This document shows, in pieces, positions 1-10,768 of a DNA stretch of 64,000 nt. The notes under the pieces are model-generated. The model saw only the letters and a program-made list of their open reading frames with translations. It did no database searches and was not told the origin of the DNA. The stretch is from Spinacia oleracea (lineage: Eukaryota > Streptophyta > Magnoliopsida > Caryophyllales > Amaranthaceae). The translations under genes were made by a program, and so were the position numbers. Numbering within the stretch: position 1 is the stretch's first letter; every line of letters begins with the position of its first letter. The DNA is taken from assembly GCF_020520425.1 (NCBI RefSeq), contig NC_079491.1:5815143-5879142 (forward strand). Reading direction: 5' to 3'.

Positions 1-974
1 GGCAAAGAAAGAATATTTGTCGGAAATGAAGATATTACCGGAAACTGAAATATGGTTAATAACGGAAATATTAATATTATCGAAGTCGAAGATATTACCG
101 GAAACGTAAATATGGTTTGTATCAGAAATATTATCGGAAATAAAAATATTGCCGGAATCGAAAATATTACCGGAAATGGAAATATTACTGGAATCGAATA
201 TATTGCCGAAATCGAAAATTTTGTCGGAATTGTAAATATTATCGAAAACGTAAATATTGTTCGAATCGGAAATATTTTCCGGGAAAACCAAATCGAAAAC
301 ACAAAACGAGCGACGGACCATCGCTCGAAGCAATGTCCATCGCTCGATGGGCCGTAGCGCAACACTTAGTGCCATGGGCCAGCTAGCCAGCGCTCAAGCA
401 CAAGGCCAGCGCTGCTGCGCCTAGCACACGGGCCATCGCTGCTGCGCCTAGCACACGGGCCATCGATGCTGCGCTTATTTCTTGGTCAGCGTTGTTGGGC
501 CTATGCGATCAAGGCCATAACTGGCCGGTTTTGCTTGCTATGCAAGCACCCGGCCAACCCTAATGTTTTAGGGTTTAGGTTTTTGGTATATTCCCAAAAC
601 TTGCCTAATTCGTTCTAGGGTTTTGGCTCCTAGGGTTTTTCCTATTTCCTATAAATATGTGGCTTATGGTCATGAATTAAAAGACACAATTCAATACACT
701 TTGCCTATCACTTAAAAGTGAGATCCCGAAATCATAAACCTTATTTTATATCCTAGTTGGTACGATCTAAGGCGGATCTGAACGTACTATGGACTTTCTA
801 CGGAGGGACGACGTTTGGCGTTCTAACTTGTTCTTGTTTGGTACGGGAGCAGTGAGGGAAGGCACACATCACAAAGTGTGTTCACTAAATTATGCTAAAT
901 GATTATGTGCATTTAATTTGGATTCAGGCATTTATGGTTTTTCCGCATGAAATTAGATTGTTCATAACCTAACA
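1..974 (+). mobile_element. Right-hand part of an LTR (LTR retrotransposon fossil, possibly solo LTR)
   Basis: The first 290 bases are reiterated GGAAATATTACC-like AT-rich units. A GC-rich stretch follows, then a TATA-like CCTATAAATA at 648-657, and a downstream block ending ...AACCTAACA at 974. This order (upstream repeats, TATA box, transcribed part, terminal CA) is that of an LTR read on the plus strand whose left end lies outside the window. The block from about 750 to 974 resembles an LTR family I associate with Amaranthaceae genomes; that is recall, not a search result. Sequence after 974 belongs to a different element, so this is either a solo LTR or the right LTR of a longer copy. Superfamily (copia or gypsy) is not assigned. 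It is treated as a fossil. Confidence 0.5.
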
Positions 975-1905
975 GAAGATGGGGCGGACATTCCGGAGTT
1001 TATGGAGGAGTCCGCACAAGTTGTTGAGCAGTTCTATCCCTTGTCGACGACGTACTATCTCGAGATATTGCAGTTATTCGAGATATTTCAAGGATCGTTC
1101 ACGATGAGTTTCATCCAAAGCATGCGGGTTATGAGGAACCAGAACCCAACCTAAATAGGAGATGGAGACCACAGAAACAAAGAAACTCAACTACAAGGAA
1201 TTTGAGTTAGGTCAAACATGTGCGTAATATGAGATCCAGGTGCGTCGTCACCGGGCAAGCCAACAATCAAGATTTTCATTAGGTACAAGTTTTTTTTGAT
1301 CTTTATATTCATTTTTAATGTTTGATATATTTTGCGTACTATTAAAGTATTTTTTTTTGCTATGTCACAAGAAGATACATGATCATTGATCTAATTCCTC
1401 CTCGTTTTCGTTACCAGAATCATGTTGCAGTGTATTAGAGGATACAATGATGTGATACCTGGCGGTAGCTGCGGATTCCAATGTGCAATAAAGTTCTTTT
1501 TAGGTGATCAAGAACGATATGGCGAGATTCGATCAACGGTTGTTGGAGAGATTAAAAAGCTTGGACAATACACTCGAGTTTATTGTCCAGAAAATATAGC
1601 TGATACCTTGTATTGAATAGATTGGATATGTGGAAGGTGTAGATAACTAGATATGAACACTGGGGTAGTGATCCGAACTTATGGCCGCTCGCCACACACC
1701 TCAATGCGCTTGTTGTCATCTTCAGTATCGGTGCTCAATCTAGTTTAATCCCTAACATGACAATTCTTCCGTTGGAAAATCGTTTTGAAGCCACTAGGCC
1801 GACAACTAGATTGTGCTGGCATTTGTAAATGGGAATCAAGATTATGTTCTTGAATGAGAATCAAGATATCAGGCGGATTGAAGCCCAGACTCGATTAAGT
1901 CCATA
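975..1905 (+). pseudogene. Broken OTU-type cysteine protease gene, transposon-associated
   Basis: The frame at 1422-1616 encodes VIPGGSCGFQCAIKFF followed by GDQERYGEIRSTVVGEI. This matches the catalytic start of OTU-like cysteine proteases, where a DG(N/D)C motif holds the nucleophile and is followed by a helix and E-R-Y-x-x-[IV]-R. Here the usual Asp of DGNC is Gly. Homology continues after stops and shifts to about 1860 in other frames (EHWGSDPNLWPLATHLNALVVIFSIG and a later LPLENR segment), so the gene is dead. The stretch 975-1400 reads like the upstream part of the same gene but is also interrupted. OTU domains of this kind are common in plant Mutator-like transposons. It lies beside a plant-mobile-domain relic on the other strand. 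No function is expected. Confidence 0.6.
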
Positions 1906-2228
1906 AAAACAAATAAATTTACTAACTCCATAAAATGTTCATTAAAATTAAATAAAATGTCCATAAAATTAAATTACATAACAAAGTCCATAAAAGTTCC
2001 GAGTTAAATTGAGAAATATAAGGTACATAACAACTCTATTACAATCACTGAGTATCACAAACAACTTTCCAATCCTGCATTAACTGTTTAGCGGCTACCA
2101 CCATCGGGTTATCAGGATCATTCGTCTCTTGTATTAATGCATGGATCACTCGTTCATATCGGCTAACCCACTGCAATACAATATGAATTAAAGTAAAATG
2201 TTAACGACAATAAAATTATTATATATAG
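1906..2228. other. AT-rich spacer
   Basis: AT-rich sequence with loosely repeated TCCATAAAA units at about 1900-2010. I see no gene in it. Confidence 0.5.
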
Positions 2229-3812
2229 TCAATTATATAAAAGATTTGTACTTACATATTCGGTATGAGACCGATCATGTATAGGCGCGGTCACTGGAGT
2301 TTCACCAAAACCAGGAGTAATGTGTGGATGAGAGACGTCGAAGAACCATTCCATGTAATTATCTGTAGACATGTAAGGCACACCTTCCGGAACAGGTGTC
2401 AAAGACGTGAGAATCAAACTAGAGGAGTAATTACCATCAGTTGAGAAACGGTTCCACCACTTCTCTAAATATGACAAATCATGGAAATCCACCTCATATT
2501 GCCTAAAGTTTGGTGGCCTATACGCTTTGCCAAAGAACATGACATCCCGCGGAATACGCTGCACATACCCCAACTGTCGAGTAACTCGATCAGGGTTATA
2601 CTCGCCGATATCACGATAACATATGGGCCCAATGTAAACAGTCCTCGAACACTGAGCGGAGGGGTTGGCGCCAAATGGCGTCCACAGAACCTACGAACAA
2701 AATCAAGTTAAATTATAACTATATTAAAACACAACAAAAAACATTATAATAAATTAATCATACATTACCTCCTCTGGTGTCAACTTATCAAGTCGAGCAC
2801 GAAACGAAGCCAATCTATCCATGTCCTTACTCTCAGGAGCATAAACCCATCTCGATGCTCGAGGATCACTAGGTCCTACATCCTTCCGGATCGAGCGAGG
2901 TCGGAAACAAGGAAAGTGCTCATATATCCACGCTTGAAGAAGCGTCAGACAACCTCCGATACCTCGTGACTCTGATCGTGAAGCTACACCTAGCTGCCGA
3001 TAAAGAAAAAGCTAAGCAAGCCGATCCCCAAGAATATTGATGTACATCATCCAGATTACCGAGATCAAGCAAGATCTTCGCAGAAAGCCGACTCTTGCTC
3101 TTATCAGTAAACAAACAACAACCAATAGCAGTCATTAACCAGCCAGTCACCTGGCATTTTCCATCCCTACCCGCTGCTGAACAATTATCAATAATAGAGG
3201 AAATCTTCACACCGCCTTTATCCCATATACGCGCAGGGTCCACTCTAAGCCTATCCTCTCTCACTGAAAGCAACTCACAAACCTGATTAATCAAGGGCCT
3301 CTCCTGGTCGGTCTGGGAGCAACTCACTGCACGCCCATCAATAGGGATCCCCAGTATCGCCTCGACGTCGTGCAACATGATCGTCATCTCTCCAAATGGA
3401 AGGTGAAAAGTGTTCGTATCCGGTTGCCACCTCTCCACGAAAGCAGATATCAAAGGAGCGTCAATGTGGGGAGCCATGATCATAGGCAAATGACTCAATG
3501 AAGTAGCAAATACCTTCTCTTTCAGTTCAACACTCATGTCATAGTACCACTTCTTAATCCGCTTACAAACCACAAATCTACTCTGACAATGTAGCTTACC
3601 TCGATCTAAAGTGCCATCCCATAGGCACGCAGCAACGTGAGCCGGGTAGCTAGGAATAAGGCTACCAAGTCTAGGACCTCCTCCCATCGGGCCAGTAAAT
3701 AACCAAGTGTCTCTATCCCTAGCCTTGCGATCTCTACGGCTACACCCGATAGTCGCCGTACTCCCCTCAGAGCTATGAATAGAACCCTTAACGAGGTTTT
3801 ATTATTCATCAA
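2229..3812 (-). pseudogene. Plant mobile domain (PMD / MAIN-like, aminotransferase-like) gene relic
   Basis: The minus strand encodes pieces of the plant mobile domain found in MAIN/MAIL1 proteins and in transposon proteins often annotated as serine/threonine phosphatase 7 long form homolog. The best block (3687-2920) contains DAPLISAFVERWQPDTNTFH, LPFGEMTIMLHDVEAILGIP and IDGRAV, the standard N-terminal PMD signature. The C-terminal part lies in other frames at 2229-2674 (GYVQRIPRDV and the FHDL segment). Four overlapping or offset open blocks cover what is normally one frame; some gaps could be introns, for example 2675-2920. PMD genes are carried by both Mutator-like and Ty3/gypsy elements, so the neighbouring OTU relic suggests a MULE but does not prove it. 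Confidence 0.65.
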
Positions 3813-4365
3813 ACGTGAAATATGTTAGCTAGTTACACTCAAAATTTTAATTCCATTTCATAAATATATGTATTCACATAAATTCACATCAATGCAACAT
3901 TATTCGTTAATTACTATACTTATAACATATATATATTAGAACTTTAATTTAATTATTTACAATTATTATTAACTTATAATACTAATATAATTGTTACTAA
4001 CTTCATCCCCTCATTAAAATTATTAACACATTTATTAACATAATCATTCAATTTCAAAATTCAAACACTTTGTATCCATTTTTGTTAATTTCACCAAAAA
4101 CTTAAAAATATATTTATATTTATAACAATAAGATTAATGATGTAATAAAATTAATAATAACTACACAATAACAACAATAATAATAATTAATGGTAATGAT
4201 AACATGTCCGAAAATTAATTAAACTTTACATCAATAACCGAATAAATGAACATTGAATTAAAAAACATTACAAATAAACACTTCAAAAATAAAATCAAAA
4301 AATAATTCAAGGATTTTTAATTAAAACAGAAAAACAATAAAAACTATTTTCATAATTTTAAAAGA
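3813..4365. other. Very AT-rich intergenic DNA
   Basis: Low-complexity A/T sequence with many TAATAAT and AATTAA runs. No gene, RNA or mobile element end is recognisable here. Confidence 0.6.
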
Positions 4366-5316
4366 GGAAGGTTTTTGAGTGGCTACGTAAAAATGGTAGC
4401 CACTATAACTATTTAAATCTCAGCCATCCAAAAATGTTGACTAATCGTGGCCATTAATTAAGTTGACTATTAACATATTAGAAAAAAGATAAAAACATCA
4501 ATTTTTTAATAAAAAAAATGAACTAAAATTACCCCCACACAATCCCACGATCTATCTACACGGTTATACCATCTTATTTTTTTTGCTCTTTCCTTAAAAA
4601 TTATTCCGCACTTAGATTTCTTCTTCCATTTTTATTCTCTGATAAACCTTTATTTCTTGTAGATATTGCCCGTCATTAAATTTATCATTCCATACTATAA
4701 CTTACTTCGTTTAATAAATCATGCGATTCCAAAAAAAAAAATCTAAGTCTTTAATTACAAGTACTCCGTATACTGCTAAACACCCAAAAAAATATATAGA
4801 AATCCTTCAAATGCTTGAAAAATAATATAAAAACGCCTAATTTTTTTCAGTATACAAGTATACACCATTAAATCTTGTAACTGCCTCTCCAATTACATAT
4901 TGTGCATTTGTGCGTGAATGGTTATTGTTATGTAATACTTCGTATCTGATTCTCTGTTTCACAAATTTGAAAAGATAATTTGACGAATCCCAAGTTCGGT
5001 AGTCGTAATTGAAGAACTCAAAATCATCAACATTCCAATTTAAAAGTTTAGTAGGTAAAGGCAGCAGAGCTAAGAATGGAGGTAAATGGAAATAGAGAGA
5101 GATAAGTGAGATGGATACCAGAAAGATGGATCGTGGTACTAATGTGGATATATTTTTACTCATTTTTTTATGGTATTGTAATTTTGTCAATAACTGATTT
5201 TTAATTTATTTAAAGTAAATTAAATGAATGGTCTAGATTGATCTTATATTTTAGATGGTTGAGATTCAATGAATTACAGTGGCTACTATTTTATTGTGGC
5301 TATTGTAAAATTGTCC
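4366..5316. mobile_element. Non-autonomous TIR transposon, copy 1 of a head-to-tail pair
   Basis: The left end GGAAGGTTTTTGAGTGGCTA and the right end (inverted: GGACAATTTTACAATAGCCA) form imperfect terminal inverted repeats. The similarity runs about 100 bp inward; both ends carry an ATCTCA(G/A)CCAT motif. The left tip also folds on itself: GTGGCTAC and GTAGCCAC are separated by nine bases. There is no coding capacity. A second related copy starts at the next base (5317). No clear target duplication is visible, so the superfamily is open; the long AT-rich TIRs are most like Mutator-type elements. Confidence 0.6.
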
Positions 5317-6649
5317 GGAAGGTTTTTCAGTGGCTACACAAAAATGGTAGCCACTACAACTTATCAAATCTCAGCCCTTTATTATAATTGACTAATCTCA
5401 ACCATTTATTTAGTTGACCATAAACAAAATAGAAATCAGTTATACAATAAAAATATTAAATTAAAATTAAGCACTCTTCATCCACGATTTTCTATTTCTC
5501 TTTCCCCCTTAAACTTCGCTGTTAACTCCACTGTAAGGAAATAAAAACCTACTTTCCTTAATAAGTAGGTAGTTCTTTCTTCGAATTTTTTTTTTGTTCT
5601 TCTGCAATGTCATCTTTATTTGGTCATTCTTTTTCCATTTATGTGAGAAGAGTTTCGGCAAGGATAGAGGTGTTTATTGCGGCCGTCCAAACGAAGAGAA
5701 GTTCTTCCATCTGTTGTTCACCATGGCCAAGAAAAAATAACCTAATTAACTTTCCTTTTCCCCCATTTTATATTATGTCAAGCAAACAACGTGTTGAATA
5801 TGTTATTCTTGCAATTCATATGAAGTTTATCTCCTTCCTCGAGCTAATTGCTTGCGACCAAACGAGTCGATTTTTTTTTTTTATTGATGGTTGATAACAC
5901 TTTCTTTTGACATAGAAAACAAAAAAAAAAATCCAAGATGGCAAGATAAATAAATAAATCCCATTTATGACGATGTAATTCTTCTAGTTTGATGATAAAA
6001 TGTATTTAAAGTGTTACTGTAAGCAAGCATAATCTGACATCTTCCTAGAGTAGATCAAAATAGTCCTTGTCTCCATGTAGAGCATAAACTCAATGCTACT
6101 GCTCCTTTACAGAAATTTGGTGTGGTTACTGTAATTAAGCATAACCGGAAAAATTTCTCTTTATGGCCACAGATAATAGGAAAAAAATCTCCTATAACTA
6201 ACAATAAAGAGGATAAAAAAGAAAATCAAAGCTAGAACTAATGAATTCAAACTGGTTTACTTTGTACAGTAAAATATAATCGCCCTTATACATCAACCAC
6301 AAACGAACGAAAAGTGAAGGATTGGTAAATTCTACAAATAAAACGTGAATTTTTGAGCAAACTCAAACTCTCTGTTTCCTAATTCGAAGAACTGATTATT
6401 GGAGTATCACAATTTTTCAAATTACGAAGTAATCCGTAGATGTTTAACAGATATAAGAAAATGAGTTTAGTCGTGGGACTAAAATGGCGGAATTTTATTA
6501 ATTATTTTTGTTTTTTTTGTTAATAACTGCCACCTAATATGTTTAAAGTGCACTAAATGGATGGACAAGATTAGTCTTATATATTGTATGGTTGAGATTC
6601 AATCTATTACAATGGCTACCATTTCATTGTAGCTATTGCAAAATTATCC
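5317..6649. mobile_element. Non-autonomous TIR transposon, copy 2 of a head-to-tail pair
   Basis: This copy begins GGAAGGTTTTTCAGTGGCTA directly after the right end of copy 1 and ends ...GCAAAATTATCC. Its termini match copy 1, including the subterminal GTGGCTAC/GTAGCCAC hairpin and the ATCTCA(G/A)CCAT motif. The interior is longer and mostly different. There is no transposase-like ORF; the 95-codon frame at 5607-5894 has no recognisable domain. The absence of host DNA between the copies suggests insertion at the end of the first copy, or duplication. Confidence 0.6.
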
Positions 6650-7440
6650 ATACTGAATGCCCCTTTTGATTCAAATTTAATTCATCATCCAAATTTTTTT
6701 CCCTTTTTTTTAATTGGGGCTGAATGGCTTATGGCCCATTTGATTCAATTTTTTTTTTTTTAAATTTTCTTAAATGGCTGACTGCCGCTCAATAATCGCG
6801 GGCTGAACCATGGTCGAGCCGCACGAAAATTGCGGTGGTGACCATGGCTCAGCCGCAGATCGCGAGGATGATTCTTACTGTAACAATAGAAAAAGTTCAA
6901 ACGTACCACAGGCGGCGGCGCAGGCGGTGGGTTAGACAGGGGTGACATCGGCGCTCCTCTTTTCGGCGGCATCTCCACTGCCTCTCAGCTCTTCTCCCTT
7001 TTTCCGGCGTCCGTGCTCCGCTCTGATCCTCCCCCTGCTCTGCTCCTCCTCCTTCTCTGCTCCTCCTCTGCTTACGCGAGACGTTAGTGATCTGCAACTC
7101 TGCTGCTCCTTCTCCTCCGCAGCAGTGCTATGCTTGCTCTGTTTTATTTTTCATTTTTTTTTTAAATTTGGGAGGGTGTATAGTAGAGCAGCAGCAGGGT
7201 GAGATTTTTCGCCGGTGGTGGGAGCGGTGGCCGTGTAGTTTGGGAGTTTGGCCGGTGGTTGGTCGTCAAGAATGGCAGGGTGGTCAGCAACAATGGCTCA
7301 GACTCTCAGAGAGTTTAGAGGGAGGGGTGAAAACTGAAGAGGGTTTCATTTCTTTTAAAGGGTTAAATTGTCCTTTCATCTAAAATATGCTGGCGTTTTT
7401 TCAGTGAATTATCGATTTTACCCCTAGAAAATTGAATGAA
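6650..7440. other. Pyrimidine-rich, then GC-richer region without a clear gene
   Basis: T-rich at 6660-6780, then CT- and G-rich sequence to about 7370. Several open frames on both strands (for example 6760-6978 minus and 6942-7202 plus) are composition artefacts of Ser/Leu/Arg-rich sequence. I cannot support a gene. Confidence 0.5.
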
Positions 7441-9864
7441 CTCCGGCAAAGAAAGAAAAGGGGGGAAGAAGGAGAGTGCCGGGCTACGGATAACTCTACC
7501 GCCGGTGCTCGACGGTTGTTGTCGGTGTTAAGAAGGAATCCGCCGCGAAACTTCATGATTCCAGGTCTCCTTTCTATCTCTTCTGCACATTGTCATTTTC
7601 GATTTTGATTTAGGGTTTTCAATTGGTGGCCAATTAGGGTTTTAGCTAAATATTCCAAATCCAGGTTTGGATAAAGTTGCATAATCTAATGAACTCCGGT
7701 TGCTTTGTTGTATGCTTTTGATCGCCTAATTTTGTGTGTACAGTTTGTTGAGTGATCAGATAACTTCTATGGAACAACTTATCGATTAGAATCTGCCTAA
7801 TTTAGGTTAACTTGATTCAGTTGCTCATAAATTGTAGAAGAGGAAGTGATTTTATAAATTTGAGGGATGATTATGATTTTTTTAGGCTTTCCTTCCAGGA
7901 AATCAAAAGGCATGTAGTTTCATTTGAAGCAACTTATCAATTGCAATTCCAAGTATTTGTGGATCAATCAGGGTATAGAATGATTTTTTTTAGAGCTGAT
8001 AAGTATGTGTTTTGACTTTTGACCAGGGAATTGCAGTTGTTGCACTACTGAGACACTTTGGATGGTTTTGCTGGTAAAAGTGTGCCTCTAATCTGTTTTG
8101 TGGCATACTGATCTGGGTTTGCCCTTGTTCTGTGAATCTGCTAGTTTGCCTCAGATTTGAAAGCGTTGAATTCATTGTCGTTGGTGTTGGTGGTGCTATA
8201 TTCTAATTCCAGCAGGGTTGCGTGTTTATAGCCGATGCGGTAATCCCAGTTTGCGGCAGCTTGGCCTCAAACTGTAGGACGTTGGCTATCCTCAATTTGA
8301 TCAAGGACCTGATACAAAAGGGCTCGCAAAAGAATATAGCAAATCAGAAATGGTCCAAGAAATGAAGTAAACATTTTATCAAATGGTAAAGAAGTGGTTT
8401 AAGCAATGAAGAATAAGAATTACCTCCATCTTGGATATGGCTGAATTATTCAGCATATAGCAAATGTTGGTGGCAAACTGGCAATGGTATTCTTTGTGAA
8501 CTTTCTATTTTTCCTACAACAAACTGGTTGTAAAAGCCACAAAAATACGGTACTCAAGTACATAAGCACGGAGTATTGTGACTGTAAAAAAAAAAAAAAG
8601 AGAAAGTAATTCAGTATACTCCGTATTCAACAATAAAGAGCTTCAGGAAGCTAAGAAGAGTTTGCCTTGTTCTGTGAAGCTGGGAGTTTGCCTCAGATTT
8701 GCAAGCATTGATTGAAGGTCACTTTTGATGTTGCTGGTGTTAAATTCAATGTTGTTGGCGTTGCAGAACAGGTACCTCTCTTTGCTTGTTCTTTCTGTGT
8801 AGTTAAGAACTAAGCTAAATTTTTTATTTTTCAACTAGAATTTGACTTAACTATTTCATGCTTGATTGCTGAATATGTGGTTTTGCGGTTTCATATTTGT
8901 TTTATCAACGGAGAGATAGTGCCATGACAAATAATTGTCGTCTCATCTGAAAGCAAAAGGATAAAAGGAAGGATTAGCAAAGTTGCAAGTGTATTTTCCA
9001 TCTTTTAAAACTTGATTCCGGCTAGTTAAGTAGCTTTACAGTCGCTTATTCATCAGATTATAAATCTTAATTGGTCAAATTGGTTTTATAATGCTAATCC
9101 TCATATGCACCTCGGATAGGTTTCATTGTTTACTTGGAACTGGGGTTGCCGAGTAGTATGAGTTTGAGCATAAGTTTCATTGTTCTCTCTGTTCTTCATC
9201 TAATGTACTCGGATGAAGCACATTTCAGGTAGTCCGCCTGATTTTTCTTTCCTTGTCAAAGAAAATAAAATCAAAAAAATGCACCTCCTCAACAGCTCAA
9301 CACTTATTCGGCTATTCCAATATCGTCTCATATAATATTGAAGAACAAATGCTTGACTATTATTATTCCTCATAATGGAAATGTGGTAAACATGTTATTG
9401 TTTAAGGATTCCTTTAATTAACACGTAAAAAGTATATTTTTGTTTGATGAATCTCTACCAAAGGATCATATGAACAGAAAATAACTGCTTAGATTGTAAA
9501 TATTGTAGACCCTGTTTCTAACATCAGGTCTTTATTTGGTGAGGCAGGTTGAATAAACCATTTTATCAGAAAATAGTTAGCCGCTGTGGCAGTGTTTGTG
9601 GAGATGTGAAGCTCAAAGACTGCAACTGACCTCTGTTTTGAACTGTGTTTATTTGTTTAAGGGTCACTATAGGAAGAATAAGGTTATTTTAATTCGAGCG
9701 AGATGGAGCACCCATTTTGGCAGAGAGCAAGGTTGCACTTTTCAGGCTTAAGAAGGTTAATGACCATGGTTTGTTGTCATAGCGTAAAGTAACAAGTCGA
9801 ATCATCTTTACAAGGTTAGTGCCGTTTGGAGTAGAGCACTGTTGGGAGAATCACTCGCCTACTG
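7441..9864 (+). other. Possible non-coding transcription unit
   Basis: At 7441-7566 the plus strand looks like a first exon: purine-rich, CCGCCGG-containing leader ending ATTCCAG before GTCTCC, followed by T-rich intron-like sequence with TTTAGGGTTTTC. No long frame follows. Two related segments at about 8117-8165 and 8661-8706 share TTGTTCTGTGAA and GTTTGCCTCAGATTTG, which fits duplicated exons or an old repeat. The organisation suggests a spliced lncRNA or a decayed gene. The direction and the unit itself are inferences. Confidence 0.25.
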
Positions 9865-9874
9865 AGGTGTCGTC

Positions 9875-10224
9875 GAGTAGTACTAAAGATGGTTATGGGC
9901 GGGGCCAGCCCGAAGCCCGACCCGGTACGAAAAAAGCCCGACCCAGCACGAGAACAAAAAAGCACGGCCCGTCACGGGCACGGGCACGAAGTCGTGGGTC
10001 TGGACCTTATTTTTTAAAAAAAATGCACGACAAGGCACGACACGACCTCGATCGGCACGCTAAATTCAGCAAAATTAGCCTTAGGCACGGCAGCCCAACC
10101 CGGCACGAAAGCCCATGGGCTTGGGCCGGACCTGATCCATGTTTTTGAACCTTTCGGCCCGGTTCGGTCCGGCACGATGCAATGTGGACCTGGCATGGGC
10201 CCTCCCCGGCCCACAATCATCTTT
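9875..10224. mobile_element. GC-rich non-autonomous TIR element with flanking direct repeat
   Basis: A roughly 350-bp GC-rich island in AT-rich DNA is rich in GGCACG and GGCCCG words. Near its left end is AAAGATGGTTATGGGCGGGG; near its right end the inverted sequence is AAAGATGATTGTGGGCCGGG, so the ends are inverted repeats. The 10-bp sequence AGGTGTCGTC occurs at 9865-9874 and again at 10225-10234, a plausible target duplication. The left inverted repeat starts about 10 bases inside the left boundary, so the exact left end is uncertain. The open frames on both strands are by-products of GC-rich repeats. Confidence 0.5.
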
Positions 10225-10234
10225 AGGTGTCGTC

Positions 10235-10768
10235 CTATGTACTTATGGAGTTATGGATAAGGATCATTATTTTATTTATTTTTCCATTTTCTTTATTGAA
10301 TAATTTAATTAGATTTTTCTGTTTTGAGCTTGCAAGTTACAACTGGTTTTTTGTTTATGCAACGAAGGTCATTTATAGAGTGTTTTGATGGCTTTGAGAA
10401 GAGGTGTGTTGAAGAGGGTGTTATCCCTTTGTTCTGAGAGTTTCCTAATCAAGTATGCTGGTGGAATTTGATTATGAGTCATTTTACACTTCCACTTGAA
10501 TGATTTGTAAAGAGTAAAGGAAATTGCGCTAAAGTAAAACAAGTATAGGTATCACAATAATTAAGCTACATTCACTTGTGCATTTTGGAGTAGTACATAA
10601 TTATTATTAAATGCTACGGAGTAATAAACATGACCAAAATAGAAAGTCCAGCTAATCCTAATTTAATCAACTTCTAATAACACAGTTCTGATAATACTAC
10701 CTTAATTAATTAACTACACCCATAAACCAACCCAACTTCTGTAAGACTTTCAGACGTCGTCCAATGTG
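10235..10768. other. Intergenic DNA 3' of the membrane-protein gene
   Basis: AT-rich sequence that probably includes the 3' untranslated part of the minus-strand gene ending at 10769. No gene is seen. Confidence 0.5.

Noticed and set aside
6760-7202. Pro/Ser/Arg-rich frames on both strands
   Set aside because: Overlapping frames in CT-rich DNA; no conserved motif and no plausible gene structure.
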